NCBI RefSeq assembly: GCF_947500065.1
Contig: NZ_CANMQT010000002.1
Coordinates: 975,275-1,039,274, forward strand
Length of the DNA stretch: 64,000 nt
Origin: an uncultured Aquimarina sp.
GTDB taxonomy: Bacteria; Bacteroidota; Bacteroidia; Flavobacteriales; Flavobacteriaceae
Direction of reading: 5' to 3'
This document shows positions 52,269 through 61,413 of the stretch, in pieces. Each line of letters starts with the position of its first letter. Positions within the stretch are counted from its first letter, which is position 1. Below the pieces are notes generated by a model, which was not told the DNA's origin, made no database searches, and was given only the letters and a program-made list of their open reading frames with translations. The position numbers were made by a program, and so were the translations under genes.

Positions 52269-53780
52269 TTAATTTTTCTCTATGATGGATTCAATTCTTT
52301 TAATAGTTTCTTTTTTACCAATAATTGCTGTTATATCAAAGAGATCCGGCCCTTGAAGTGATCCTACTAATGCAATACGAAGAGGCATCATAATTTTTCC
52401 GAATCCGATTTCTTTCGATTTTATCCAAGTTTTCACAATATTGGAAACGTTTTCAGAGTCGAAATCTGTAATATCACTAATGATTCTGATCAACTCATGC
52501 ATAAGCGTAGAAGTGTCATCTTTCCATGCTTTTTTACATGCTTTTTCGTCATATTCAGAGGGTGCTATAAATAAAAAAGAACTTAGGTCCCAAAGGTCTT
52601 TAGAAAAAACAGCTCTTTCTTTTATTAGGTTTACTACATCTATAAGATTAAATGTGGTCGTAATGTTTTTCTCAGAAATGATTTCTTTTAATTGTTCCAC
52701 GTGTACGCTAACATTTGTCTGTTGAAAATGTTGTTGTTGGAACCATTTTGTTTTCTCAGGATCAAATTTAGCGCCAGCTTTATTTACTTTTGAAAGATCG
52801 AATTCATTAATCAATTCTTCTAGTGAGAATAATTCTTGCTCTGTTCCAGGATTCCATCCTAGAAAAGCCAGCATATTAACTACAGCTTCAGAAAGGTATC
52901 CATCTTCACGATATCCTGATGCGATTTCGTTTGTTTTTGGATCTGTCCATTGTAAAGGGAAAACAGGGAATCCTAATTTATCACCATCTCTTTTACTTAA
53001 TTTTCCTTTACCAACTGGTTTTAGAATTAATGGTAAATGAGAAAAACTTGGAGCTTCCCAGCCAAGGGATCTATACAATAAAACATGTAGTGCTAAGGAT
53101 GGTAACCATTCTTCTCCTCGAATTACATGAGTAATTTCCATTAAATGATCATCTACAATATTGGCTAGGTGATAGGTAGGCATACCATCACTTTTAAACA
53201 ATATTTTATCATCCAATACATTGGTGTCTATTTTCATATCACCGCGCACTTCATCCGTTAGATGTAAAGTTTCATCTTGCGGACATTTAAAACGAATTAC
53301 GTATGGATCACCAGAGTTAATTTTTTGTTGAGTTTCGTTTTCCGAAAGAGAGATTGAATTATTTAATTTTGTTCTATTGTGCCAATTGTAGATAAATGTT
53401 TTTCCTTGAGCTTCATCATTTGTTCTGTGTTCATTAAGCTCATCAGAAGTATCAAAAGCGTAATAGGCATGACCATTTTCTATTAATTGATCAGCGTATT
53501 GTTTATATAAATGTTTACGCTCACTTTGTCTGTAAGGACCAAACCCACCATCTTTTCCGGGTCCTTCATCAAAAGGTATATTACACCAATCAAGTGCTTC
53601 TGTGATATAATCTTCAGCGCCAGAAACGTACCTGTTTTGATCGGTGTCTTCTATTCTAAGAACAAAGGTTCCATTGTGTTTTTTTGTAAAAAGATAATTG
53701 AATAGGGCTGTTCTTACACCACCTATATGCAAAGGTCCTGTTGGACTTGGGGCAAATCGTACCCTAGTTTTTTTCGTCAT
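52269..53780 (-). CDS. gltX: Glutamyl-tRNA synthetase
   Basis: A 503-residue class I synthetase. HIGH motif in FAPSPTGPLHIGG (residues 9-21), conserved LRIEDTD (about 46-52), and the KMSKS equivalent GKLSKRDGD (about 258-266). It charges tRNA-Glu. The upstream ATG at 53834 would add 18 residues, but the -7 box at 53824-53831 covers that region, so the start at 53780 is chosen. A strong terminator follows. Confidence 0.97.
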   Translation of the reverse strand: MTKKTRVRFAPSPTGPLHIGGVRTALFNYLFTKKHNGTFVLRIEDTDQNRYVSGAEDYITEALDWCNIPFDEGPGKDGGFGPYRQSERKHLYKQYADQLIENGHAYYAFDTSDELNEHRTNDEAQGKTFIYNWHNRTKLNNSISLSENETQQKINSGDPYVIRFKCPQDETLHLTDEVRGDMKIDTNVLDDKILFKSDGMPTYHLANIVDDHLMEITHVIRGEEWLPSLALHVLLYRSLGWEAPSFSHLPLILKPVGKGKLSKRDGDKLGFPVFPLQWTDPKTNEIASGYREDGYLSEAVVNMLAFLGWNPGTEQELFSLEELINEFDLSKVNKAGAKFDPEKTKWFQQQHFQQTNVSVHVEQLKEIISEKNITTTFNLIDVVNLIKERAVFSKDLWDLSSFLFIAPSEYDEKACKKAWKDDTSTLMHELIRIISDITDFDSENVSNIVKTWIKSKEIGFGKIMMPLRIALVGSLQGPDLFDITAIIGKKETIKRIESIIEKN

Positions 53781-53823
53781 GATTTCGTGTTTATACCTTA
53801 ATAAAGGTGTATAAAAGCGATGA

Positions 53824-53831
53824 CAAAGATA
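53824..53831 (-). promoter_or_regulatory. -7 box of gltX
   Basis: Minus-strand TATCTTTG (TAnnTTTG). It overlaps the longer reading frame's would-be start and so supports the start at 53780, about 44 bp downstream. Confidence 0.65.
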
Positions 53832-53897
53832 CAATCTTAAATAAGTGATTTAAAAAGATTTGTTTCAATAAATCTATAAATAATTATATAGTTATTA

Positions 53898-54935
53898 TCA
53901 AGGTTTCATTTCTTTCGGAACTCTTTTGTTCATTAACATAAACCATAGAGGTGGAAAAAATGATATGACCATTGAGGTTGGATAACCATAGGGGAGTTGT
54001 GGACTTTCTTTATGGTGATCCAGAAGCTGGTATTTTTTAGAAGCTCTGTAGTGATGATCGCTATGTCTTGTTAGTTCAAAAAGTAGAATGCGTCCTAATA
54101 AATGATTAGAATTCCAAGAATGAATTTCACGAACACGCTCATATCTTCCAGAATCATTTTTCTTTCTAAGAAGACCATAATGTTCAATGTAGTTGATAGT
54201 TTCTAATAACAAGAAACCGACAATAGCGCATGATAAGGCTACAAGTAATCCTATAAATCCAAAAGTTGTAAAAGTAAGAGAGAGATAAATAATGGTAATA
54301 ATCAAATACCATAGCATGTCATTTTTTACAGATAAAAAAGATTGGTTGTTTTGTTTTAATAATTTGATTTGAATTCCCCAAGCACTTAGATATTGTCCAA
54401 TAATTGATGTGAACCAAAAAGAATAAAGAGGTTGATTATATTTAGCTGTGGCCGGATCTTCATTAGTAGCGGCTTTTAGATGATGTCCAAAATTATGTTC
54501 TATATAAAAATGCATATATAAAGAAGGGAGTAATAAAGCTTTTGCGATAAATCTTTCTTTGGAAAATCGGTGACCAAGTTCATGTCCAACGTTAATTCCG
54601 TTAGCACCAAGAACAATACCGGTGGAAAATATAATACCTATTATTTCATATGTTGCTAGACTTAAATTGCTTACTGTATACAATGCATAAAATAGTATCA
54701 TATATATAATCGGAAGATTGATATAAAGTAACCAATCAAACAACTGTTTTTTAGACTTCGATAAACGCAAGTCGTCATCTAAATTGTCCTCAGAAGAGGA
54801 TGTAAAGAGCTCTATGAGAGGAATGAGACCAAATACATAAATTGGAGTTAAATAGGTATATATGCCTTGTAACCATATACTTAATACTGCAACAAAGGGA
54901 ATGGTGTAGGCAGATATGTATTTTAAATCTTTCAT
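53898..54935 (-). CDS. AlkB-type alkane 1-monooxygenase family protein
   Basis: A 345-residue membrane di-iron enzyme with about six hydrophobic helices. All three histidine boxes of the family are present: HELGHR at 118-123, EHNFGHH at 146-152 followed by NEDPATA, and RHSDHH at 288-293 in LTRHSDHHYRASKKYQLL. The HYG element is in NYIEHYG (246-252). These are the alkane hydroxylase hallmarks; the enzyme oxidises terminal methyl groups with electrons from rubredoxin. The exact substrate may be an alkane, a fatty acid or another lipid. No rubredoxin gene is adjacent. It diverges from the DUF4175 gene over about 100 bp. Confidence 0.93.
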   Translation of the reverse strand: MKDLKYISAYTIPFVAVLSIWLQGIYTYLTPIYVFGLIPLIELFTSSSEDNLDDDLRLSKSKKQLFDWLLYINLPIIYMILFYALYTVSNLSLATYEIIGIIFSTGIVLGANGINVGHELGHRFSKERFIAKALLLPSLYMHFYIEHNFGHHLKAATNEDPATAKYNQPLYSFWFTSIIGQYLSAWGIQIKLLKQNNQSFLSVKNDMLWYLIITIIYLSLTFTTFGFIGLLVALSCAIVGFLLLETINYIEHYGLLRKKNDSGRYERVREIHSWNSNHLLGRILLFELTRHSDHHYRASKKYQLLDHHKESPQLPYGYPTSMVISFFPPLWFMLMNKRVPKEMKP

Positions 54936-55037
54936 AACAAGTTATATACTAGGGGTTTGAATTATAATAAATATAACAAATCTATAAGAAATAAAGTTGT
55001 AGTTTTATAGATTACTGAAAAAGAAAAGGCAAGAAGT

Positions 55038-58000
55038 ATGGGTAATTTCGAATTCATAAAAGAGAAATTAGAACAATTTATCAAAAAATTTTATTTGAAT
55101 GAACTAATAAAAGGAGTAATACTGTTCTTTGCTATTGGTGTGTTATATTTTTTGATTACACTTTTAATTGAATATTTCTTATGGTTAAATAGTACTTGGC
55201 GTACGATATTGTTCTGGTTGTTTATCGTGGTAGAACTATCGCTTTTTATTAAGCTAATCATGCTACCAATAGCTAAGTTATTAAGAATAGCTAAAGGAAT
55301 TGATTATGTGAATGCTTCTAAAATAATAGGAAATCATTTTCCTGATGTAAATGATAAATTATTAAACCTCTTACAACTTAGCGAGGACAGCAGATCATCG
55401 TCATTATTGTTAGCGAGCATAGAGCAGAGGTCAATACAATTGAAGCCGATACCTTTTAAATTGGCGATAAACTTTAAGAAGAATGGTAAGTACTTAAAGT
55501 ATGCATTGATACCAATTGCTGTTTTTTTACTAGTAAGTTTGTTTAATAAAAACAATTGGTTTTCAGAAAGTTACGATCGAGTTGTTAATTATCAAACTGC
55601 TTACGAACCACCAGCGCCTTTTCAGTTTTTTGTGGTTAATGAGTCATTAAATGCTTTAGAAAGTAAAGATTTTGTTTTAGAGGTTAAGACAACTGGTGAG
55701 GTTGTTCCAGAAAATGTAACAATTAGCTATAATGAGGAGGTTTATTTTTTGAAAAATACAGGTGTCGGTGCGTTTCAGCACACATTTGTTCAGCCTAAAA
55801 AGCCTATTGATTTTGTGTTATCTTCTAATGAGGTTAGTTCAAGAGAATATTCGTTAGATGTTGTACCAGTTCCAACGTTATTAGACTTTAGAATGGAATT
55901 GGATTATCCAGCATATACTCAAAAGAAAGATGAGTTTTTACAGAGTTCAGGTAATGCGGTAATACCAGAAGGAACTAGGGTTATATGGAAAGTAAAGACC
56001 AGAAATACGGATAAAGTAAATATGGTTGCAAATGATTCCGCGATGATTTTTGATAGGAAGGAATCTGATTTTTATTATGAAAATGTATTATATGCAGATT
56101 GGGATTATCAAATCACAACTTCTAATGGAAATATTAATGATTATGATAACCTTTCTTTTAATATAAATGTGGTAAAGGATCAATATCCGGAGATTAACTT
56201 AACAGCTGAAAAAGATACTGTAGATAATAGCACTATGTATTTTTATGGAAGAGTAAGTGATGATTATGGTCTTAGCAAGTTGAGGTTGGTATACTATAAT
56301 AGTAATATGGAAACGGATAAAAAGAATGAGAATTTGGAAGTAAATAGTTCTGTTTTTGATGAGTTTGTTTTTGCGTTTCCAGGGAATCTTGTCTTAAAAG
56401 ATGGTGTTAATTATGATTTTTATTTTGAGGTTTTTGATAATGATGCAATACATCAATATAAAGGCACAAAAAGTCAGGTTTTTAGTTTTAGAAAGTTAAC
56501 AGATAAGGAAGAGGAAGATAAAAGATTAAATGAACAAAGTGAGGCGATATCTGGTTTAAATAAATCATTAAAGAAATTTAAAGATCAAGAACAAGATTTA
56601 AAGGCGTTGAGTAAGTTGCAAAAAGAGAAGAAGCAATTGGATTATAATGATAAAAAGAAGCTCGAAGATTATTTGGAGAGACAGAAAGAGCAGGAGAAGA
56701 TGATGCAAAATTTTTCCAAAAAGCTTAAAGATAATTTGGAGCAATTGGATGACAAAAAGGAAGAAGAACCGTTCAAAGATGCGTTGAAGGAAATGATGGA
56801 ACGGAATGAGGAAAAGTTAAAGAAAAACGAAAAGCTTCTTGATGAAATAAACAAGCTTGCAGAAAAAATGCGGAAAGAAGAGTTGACGGAAAAACTTGAG
56901 GAATTAGCAAAAGAAAATAAAAATATTAAGAAGAATTTAGAGCAATTATTGGAGTTGACTAAGAGATATTATGTCATTGAAAAACATGAGAAGTTAGCTG
57001 AGAAATTGAAAGATCTATCTGAAAAGCAAGAAGAGTTATCTGAAAAGAAGGAAGAGGAAAACACCAAAGAAAAGCAGGATGAATTAAACAAGGAGTTTGA
57101 GGAATTTCAAAAGGAAATGGATGATCTTAGGAAGGATAATAAAGATTTAAAAAAACCAATGGACCTGGATCAGGATAAGAATGAAGAGGATGACATTAAA
57201 GAAGAACAGAAAAAGGCTAGTGACAATTTAGAGAAAAAAGAAAAGTCTGAGGCAAAGAAAAATCAGAAAAGCGCTGCGGAAAAGATGAAGCAAATGAGCA
57301 GCGGAATGCAAATGCAGATGCAAATGGGAGGTGGTGAACAGCAGCAGGAGGATATGGAAATGTTAAGGCAGATCTTAGATAATCTTGTTGATTTTTCAAT
57401 AGAACAGGAGGAGCTAATGAAAGGTTTTAAAGGTATAAATATTGATAACCCAACATATTCTACTAAATTAAAAAGACAAAGTATACTCCGCGAAAATTTT
57501 ATTCACATTGATGATAGTCTATATGCACTGGCTTTACGTACACCACAGATATCAGATAAAGTAACAGGAAAGTTAACCGATATAGAATTTAATATGGATA
57601 AATCGCTGGAGCGTTTGGCGGAGAATCAGTCTATTCAGGGAATAGCGAATCAGCAATATGCGGTAACTGGATCGAATGATTTGGCTTATTTTTTAAGTTT
57701 AACTTTGGATCAGATGCAAAACAGTATGTCTGCGGCTGGTAAAGGTGAAAGTGGAAGTAAGTCACAAGGCTTTCAGTTACCAGATATTATTAAAAAACAA
57801 GAGGAGCTGAATGAGAAAATGAAAGAAGGAACAGAGAAAGGTAAGGGTGAGAAAAAGAGTGAAAAAGAAGGAGAATCTAAAAGTGAGGGATCTGGAGAAA
57901 ATGGTGAAAAAGGTGAGAACGGAAAGAGTGGAAAAGGTAAAGGAGGTAATAAAAATGGAAAGGACGGAAAGAACGGAAAGAACGGAAAAGAGGGAAAAGG

Positions 58001-58439
58001 TGAGTCTGAAATGCAAAAGGAAGATATGAATGGAGAATTGTATGAGATCTATAAACAACAACAACAATTGAGAAATGCGTTACAGGATAAGTTGAAGAAG
58101 GAAGGCATTGGCAAAGGAAAAGGAAGCGAGTTGTTGCGTAGAATGGAACAGGTAGAAGGTGAGTTGTTGGAGAAAGGTTTTAATAATGAAACATTAAGCA
58201 AGATGTTGGATTTGAAACATGAATTGTTAAAGCTAGATGACGCTACTTTAGAGCAAGGAGAGGAAGAAAGAAGAGAAAGTAAAAGTAATACGAAACGCTT
58301 CAACAACGACAATAGTGAGCAAATACTTAGAGCAAAACAATATTTTAATACTACTGAAATATTAAATAGACAAGTATTACCTTTGCGGCAAAATTATAAG
58401 CGCAAAGTTCAAGAATATTTTAAGAAGGTAAATGATTAG
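55038..58439 (+). CDS. DUF4175 family membrane protein
   Basis: A 1133-residue protein. The N-terminal part has two or three membrane segments (about 25-75 and 150-170), then Ig-like beta domains (to about residue 480). A very long charged coiled coil runs from about 490 to 760 (Lys/Glu-rich). Low-complexity tails follow: QMQMQMGGGEQQQED, then a Gly/Lys/Asn-rich stretch of short repeats (around 940-995). This layout matches DUF4175 proteins of Bacteroidota, whose function is not known. The gene overlaps ybeY by 8 bp at its 3' end, so the two are translationally coupled. Confidence 0.9.
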   Translation: MGNFEFIKEKLEQFIKKFYLNELIKGVILFFAIGVLYFLITLLIEYFLWLNSTWRTILFWLFIVVELSLFIKLIMLPIAKLLRIAKGIDYVNASKIIGNHFPDVNDKLLNLLQLSEDSRSSSLLLASIEQRSIQLKPIPFKLAINFKKNGKYLKYALIPIAVFLLVSLFNKNNWFSESYDRVVNYQTAYEPPAPFQFFVVNESLNALESKDFVLEVKTTGEVVPENVTISYNEEVYFLKNTGVGAFQHTFVQPKKPIDFVLSSNEVSSREYSLDVVPVPTLLDFRMELDYPAYTQKKDEFLQSSGNAVIPEGTRVIWKVKTRNTDKVNMVANDSAMIFDRKESDFYYENVLYADWDYQITTSNGNINDYDNLSFNINVVKDQYPEINLTAEKDTVDNSTMYFYGRVSDDYGLSKLRLVYYNSNMETDKKNENLEVNSSVFDEFVFAFPGNLVLKDGVNYDFYFEVFDNDAIHQYKGTKSQVFSFRKLTDKEEEDKRLNEQSEAISGLNKSLKKFKDQEQDLKALSKLQKEKKQLDYNDKKKLEDYLERQKEQEKMMQNFSKKLKDNLEQLDDKKEEEPFKDALKEMMERNEEKLKKNEKLLDEINKLAEKMRKEELTEKLEELAKENKNIKKNLEQLLELTKRYYVIEKHEKLAEKLKDLSEKQEELSEKKEEENTKEKQDELNKEFEEFQKEMDDLRKDNKDLKKPMDLDQDKNEEDDIKEEQKKASDNLEKKEKSEAKKNQKSAAEKMKQMSSGMQMQMQMGGGEQQQEDMEMLRQILDNLVDFSIEQEELMKGFKGINIDNPTYSTKLKRQSILRENFIHIDDSLYALALRTPQISDKVTGKLTDIEFNMDKSLERLAENQSIQGIANQQYAVTGSNDLAYFLSLTLDQMQNSMSAAGKGESGSKSQGFQLPDIIKKQEELNEKMKEGTEKGKGEKKSEKEGESKSEGSGENGEKGENGKSGKGKGGNKNGKDGKNGKNGKEGKGESEMQKEDMNGELYEIYKQQQQLRNALQDKLKKEGIGKGKGSELLRRMEQVEGELLEKGFNNETLSKMLDLKHELLKLDDATLEQGEEERRESKSNTKRFNNDNSEQILRAKQYFNTTEILNRQVLPLRQNYKRKVQEYFKKVND
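57957..58000 (+). repeat. In-frame 9-bp tandem repeat in the DUF4175 gene
   Basis: Repeats of the GGAAAGAAC type encode a run of GKN/GKD/GKE triplets. The copy number is likely to vary between strains. Confidence 0.8.
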
Positions 58440-58854
58440 TTTTTTTTATGAGTCCGTTGAGTTTGATTTGAAGGAGGAAGCAATTTCTTCTTGGTTAAAC
58501 AAAGTTATTATTTCTGAGAAAAAGAAGGAAGGAGAGATTAGTTTTGTTTTTTGCAACGATGATTATTTGCTGAAAATTAACCAAGAATTTCTGGATCACG
58601 ACACCTATACGGACATAATAAGTTTTGATAATAGTTTGGGAAATGAGATGTCTGGAGACATCTTTATTTCTGTTGACAGAGTGATAGATAATTCTAAAGT
58701 TTATAACGTTTCTGAAGACGAAGAAATGAAACGTGTTATGGTTCATGGAGTCTTGCATTTTTGTGGTTACAAAGATAAAACGGAAAAGGAAAGTTCTCTT
58801 ATGAGACTAAAGGAAGATGAAAAACTAGCGATGTTCCACGTGGAACATCGCTAG
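58432..58854 (+). CDS. ybeY: rRNA maturation endoribonuclease YbeY
   Basis: A 140-residue YbeY, a zinc enzyme for 16S rRNA 3'-end maturation and ribosome quality control. The metal motif is HGVLHFCGYKD. The usual third histidine (HxxxHxxxxxH) is replaced by Asp at that place, a form I recall from other Bacteroidota. The ATG overlaps the DUF4175 stop by 8 bp. The last codons (MFHVEHR) lie inside a 46-bp palindrome with a parS-like core, so coding and DNA signal overlap. Confidence 0.93.
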   Translation: MISFFYESVEFDLKEEAISSWLNKVIISEKKKEGEISFVFCNDDYLLKINQEFLDHDTYTDIISFDNSLGNEMSGDIFISVDRVIDNSKVYNVSEDEEMKRVMVHGVLHFCGYKDKTEKESSLMRLKEDEKLAMFHVEHR

Positions 58855-58862
58855 TTTTTCAT
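58817..58862. promoter_or_regulatory. 46-bp perfect palindrome with parS-like core, overlapping ybeY end
   Basis: The central TGTTCCACGTGGAACA (58832-58847) is flanked by perfectly matching arms out to 23 bp on each side, including CTAGCG/CGCTAG and GAAAAA/TTTTTC runs. It may be both a ParB-binding site and a transcription terminator for the DUF4175-ybeY unit. Confidence 0.8.
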
Positions 58863-58865
58863 TAA

Positions 58866-58891
58866 TATTTTGTTCCACGTGGAACAAAATA
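58866..58891. promoter_or_regulatory. parS-like site 2
   Basis: TGTTCCACGTGGAACA at 58871-58886 inside a 26-bp perfect palindrome (58866-58891). Its centre is 39 bp from the first site. Confidence 0.75.
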
Positions 58892-58907
58892 GGGTTTAAA
58901 AATTTAC

Positions 58908-58923
58908 TGTTCCACGTGGAACA
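58908..58923. promoter_or_regulatory. parS-like site 3, just before mnmG
   Basis: TGTTCCACGTGGAACA, with its centre 37 bp from site 2 and 14 bp ahead of the mnmG ATG. It may also influence mnmG transcription. Confidence 0.75.
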
Positions 58924-58937
58924 AATGATAAGATAGT

Positions 58938-60809
58938 ATGTTTGATAAGGAGTATGATGTTATAGTAGTGGGTGCTGGTCACGCTGGAAGTGAAGCTGCG
59001 GCGTCAGCCGCAAATTTAGGCTGTAGCACTTTGTTAATTACGATGAATTTGCAAAACATTGCTCAGATGAGTTGTAATCCTGCCATGGGCGGGATAGCAA
59101 AAGGACAAATAGTTAGAGAGATAGATGCACTTGGCGGGTATAGTGGAATTGTAAGTGATAGAACCGCTATACAGTTTAAGATGCTAAATAAATCAAAAGG
59201 ACCCGCAATGTGGAGTCCTCGCGTACAAAGTGACCGAATGCGTTTTGCCGAGGAGTGGAGGATGTTGTTAGAGCAAACTCATAACCTAGATTTTTATCAA
59301 GAAATGGTGAGTGGGCTTATCGTTAAAAATGGAGAAATAAAAGGTGTGCGAACTTCTCTTGGTATAGAGGTAAAAGCGAAAACTGTTGTTTTAACAAATG
59401 GAACATTTCTAAATGGTTTGATTCATATAGGTGATAAACAATTTGGTGGTGGTAGAGCAGGAGAAAGAGCGGCTACAGGAATTACGGAGCAACTTCTGGA
59501 TCTTGGTTTTGATTCAGGAAGAATGAAAACAGGAACACCTCCTAGAGTAGATGGAAGATCGTTAGATTATTCCAAGATGGTTGAACAACCAGGAGATGAA
59601 AGACCAGAGAAATTTAGTTATACAGATTTATCTAAACCATTAACGAATCAAAGGTCATGTTATATGACGTATACTTCTCCAGAAGTTCATGATTTATTGA
59701 GAGAGGGTTTTGATCGTTCTCCAATGTTTAATGGAAGAATAAAAAGTATAGGTCCTAGATATTGTCCATCTATAGAAGATAAGATAAATAGATTTGCTGA
59801 TAAGGAAAGGCATCAGATGTTTATAGAGCCAGAAGGATGGAATACGGTAGAAGTATATGTGAATGGGTTCTCTACATCGCTGCCAGAAGATATTCAGTTT
59901 AAAGCATTGAGATCGGTTGTTGGTTTTGAAGGAGTGAAATTTTTTAGGCCGGGTTATGCAATCGAATATGATTATTTTCCCCCAACTCAGTTAACGCATA
60001 CATTAGAGACTAAACTTGTATCTGGTTTGTTTTTTGCTGGACAGATTAATGGTACTACTGGATATGAAGAAGCCGCTTCTCAAGGATTAATGGCAGGAAT
60101 AAATGCCGCATTAAAAGTTAAAGAGGAAGAAGCTTTTACAATTAAAAGAAGTGAAGCATATATAGGTGTTTTAATAGATGATTTGATCACAAAAGGAACA
60201 GAAGAACCATATCGTATGTTTACATCTAGAGCGGAGTATAGAACTTTGTTAAGACAGGATAATGCTGATTTCAGATTAACACCTATGTCTCATAAAATAG
60301 GATTGGCCTCTGATGATCGATTAAGAAGAATGCAAGAAAAAGAAAGTAAGTCTAAAGCTTTTGTTCAATTTTTTAAAGAGACAAGTGTAACACCAGAAGA
60401 AGCAAACCCCGTTCTTGAAGAAAAGAAATCTTCATTAATTAATCAAAGTGGTAAGATGTTTAAATTATTTGCTCGACCACAAATTACATTAGAAGATATT
60501 AAACATTTCGAAAAGGTTTCTGAATACATCAAAGAAAATGAATTGGATAGGGAAGTTTTAGAACAAACAGAAATACAGGTAAAATATTCAGGTTATATCG
60601 AAAAGGAAAAAAATAATGCTGATAAACTAAATCGTTTAGAGAATGTTAAAATACCTAAGAATTTTGATTACACAAAATTGAAATCGCTTTCGTACGAAGC
60701 TTGTGAGAAAATGACAAAAATACAGCCGGCAACAATTTCTCAGGCATCGAGAATTAGTGGTGTTTCTCCTAGTGATATTTCTGTACTTTTAGTCTATATG
60801 GGAAGATGA
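58938..60809 (+). CDS. mnmG: tRNA uridine-5-carboxymethylaminomethyl modification enzyme MnmG (GidA)
   Basis: A 623-residue flavoprotein. The FAD-binding Rossmann motif VVGAGHAGSEAA lies at residues 10-21. Family blocks include MSCNPAMGGIAKGQIVREIDALGG (about 45-68), TGTPPRVDGRSLDYSKM (about 200), CPSIEDKI, and the C-terminal PATISQASRISGVSPSDISVLLVYMGR. With MnmE it modifies the wobble uridine of several tRNAs. gidA is often near the replication origin in bacteria; here parS-like sites flank it. Its stop overlaps the next gene's ATG by 4 bp. Confidence 0.97.
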   Translation: MFDKEYDVIVVGAGHAGSEAAASAANLGCSTLLITMNLQNIAQMSCNPAMGGIAKGQIVREIDALGGYSGIVSDRTAIQFKMLNKSKGPAMWSPRVQSDRMRFAEEWRMLLEQTHNLDFYQEMVSGLIVKNGEIKGVRTSLGIEVKAKTVVLTNGTFLNGLIHIGDKQFGGGRAGERAATGITEQLLDLGFDSGRMKTGTPPRVDGRSLDYSKMVEQPGDERPEKFSYTDLSKPLTNQRSCYMTYTSPEVHDLLREGFDRSPMFNGRIKSIGPRYCPSIEDKINRFADKERHQMFIEPEGWNTVEVYVNGFSTSLPEDIQFKALRSVVGFEGVKFFRPGYAIEYDYFPPTQLTHTLETKLVSGLFFAGQINGTTGYEEAASQGLMAGINAALKVKEEEAFTIKRSEAYIGVLIDDLITKGTEEPYRMFTSRAEYRTLLRQDNADFRLTPMSHKIGLASDDRLRRMQEKESKSKAFVQFFKETSVTPEEANPVLEEKKSSLINQSGKMFKLFARPQITLEDIKHFEKVSEYIKENELDREVLEQTEIQVKYSGYIEKEKNNADKLNRLENVKIPKNFDYTKLKSLSYEACEKMTKIQPATISQASRISGVSPSDISVLLVYMGR

Positions 60810-61288
60810 AAAAAGGATTATTTTTTACACAAGAAAAACCTTTTAAGGTGAAGATACTTGGAGTTTTGATTTTTGTGATTATTGGTTATTTATTAATTAA
60901 AGGAGATAGTTCGTTATCACAGGTTTTGATTTTATTGAGTATTGGGATTACGCTATTGGGTTATTCTATTTCTTATGAAGTTAAAAAAGGTTTCGATGTC
61001 TATAGACATTTTATGTTTTTAGGTGGGACAATTTATAAAGCTAAGACGGATTTGGATTTTCCTGAGTATATATCTGTTTTTTCCGCTTCTTTTAAACAAG
61101 ATAATGAATGGGGTACCGTTTCTGCTTTAGGAACACAAGCAAAACAGAATTCATTTGTAATTAGACTGTTTAATGGAAATAATAGATTCACACTATTTAA
61201 AACCAGTAATTATCAAAATGCAATAGGTAAGGCAAATCAGCTTAGTGAATTATTGGGAGTAGAGATTCATGATGCAACAAAACCATAG
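60806..61288 (+). CDS. Hypothetical membrane protein, possibly PH-like
   Basis: A 160-residue protein with two membrane segments near residues 15-55 (VLIFVIIGYLLIK and VLILLSIGITLLGYSIS), then a cytoplasmic beta-rich half (FDVYRHFMFLGGTIYKAK, then FVIRLFNGNNRFTLFKTSN) ending in a helix KANQLSELLGVEIH. That layout fits a small PH-like domain, but the call is weak. It overlaps mnmG by four bases (ATGA), so it is translationally coupled. A parS-like site overlaps its stop codon. Confidence 0.8.
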   Translation: MKKGLFFTQEKPFKVKILGVLIFVIIGYLLIKGDSSLSQVLILLSIGITLLGYSISYEVKKGFDVYRHFMFLGGTIYKAKTDLDFPEYISVFSASFKQDNEWGTVSALGTQAKQNSFVIRLFNGNNRFTLFKTSNYQNAIGKANQLSELLGVEIHDATKP

Positions 61289-61302
61289 TTCCACGTGGAA
61301 CA
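61287..61302. promoter_or_regulatory. parS-like site 4
   Basis: AGTTCCACGTGGAACA: the 14-bp core GTTCCACGTGGAAC (61288-61301) is perfect, with the first flanking base differing from the other three sites. It overlaps the stop codon of the preceding gene. Confidence 0.7.
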
Positions 61303-61413
61303 TTTTTTATTTAGCTGGTGTTAGATCGAAACTCGTTTTTTTAGATAAAGTTTTATAGACATTAAAAATAAGATTAAAGAACAAGATTATATTAATATTT
61401 CCTCAGGCTAGTA

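Noticed and set aside
52007..52361. Plus-strand frames over the small DUF4177-like gene
   Set aside because: They are opposite a better supported 55-aa minus-strand gene and the end of gltX; their peptides are low complexity.
52694..52709. A partial parS-like word TGTTCCACGTGTACGC inside gltX
   Set aside because: It matches only 12 of 16 positions, lacks the second half of the palindrome, and lies in coding sequence.
57777..58067. A minus-strand frame in the low-complexity part of the DUF4175 gene
   Set aside because: It is rich in Phe, Leu and Ser only because it mirrors the Lys/Glu/Gly-rich coding strand.
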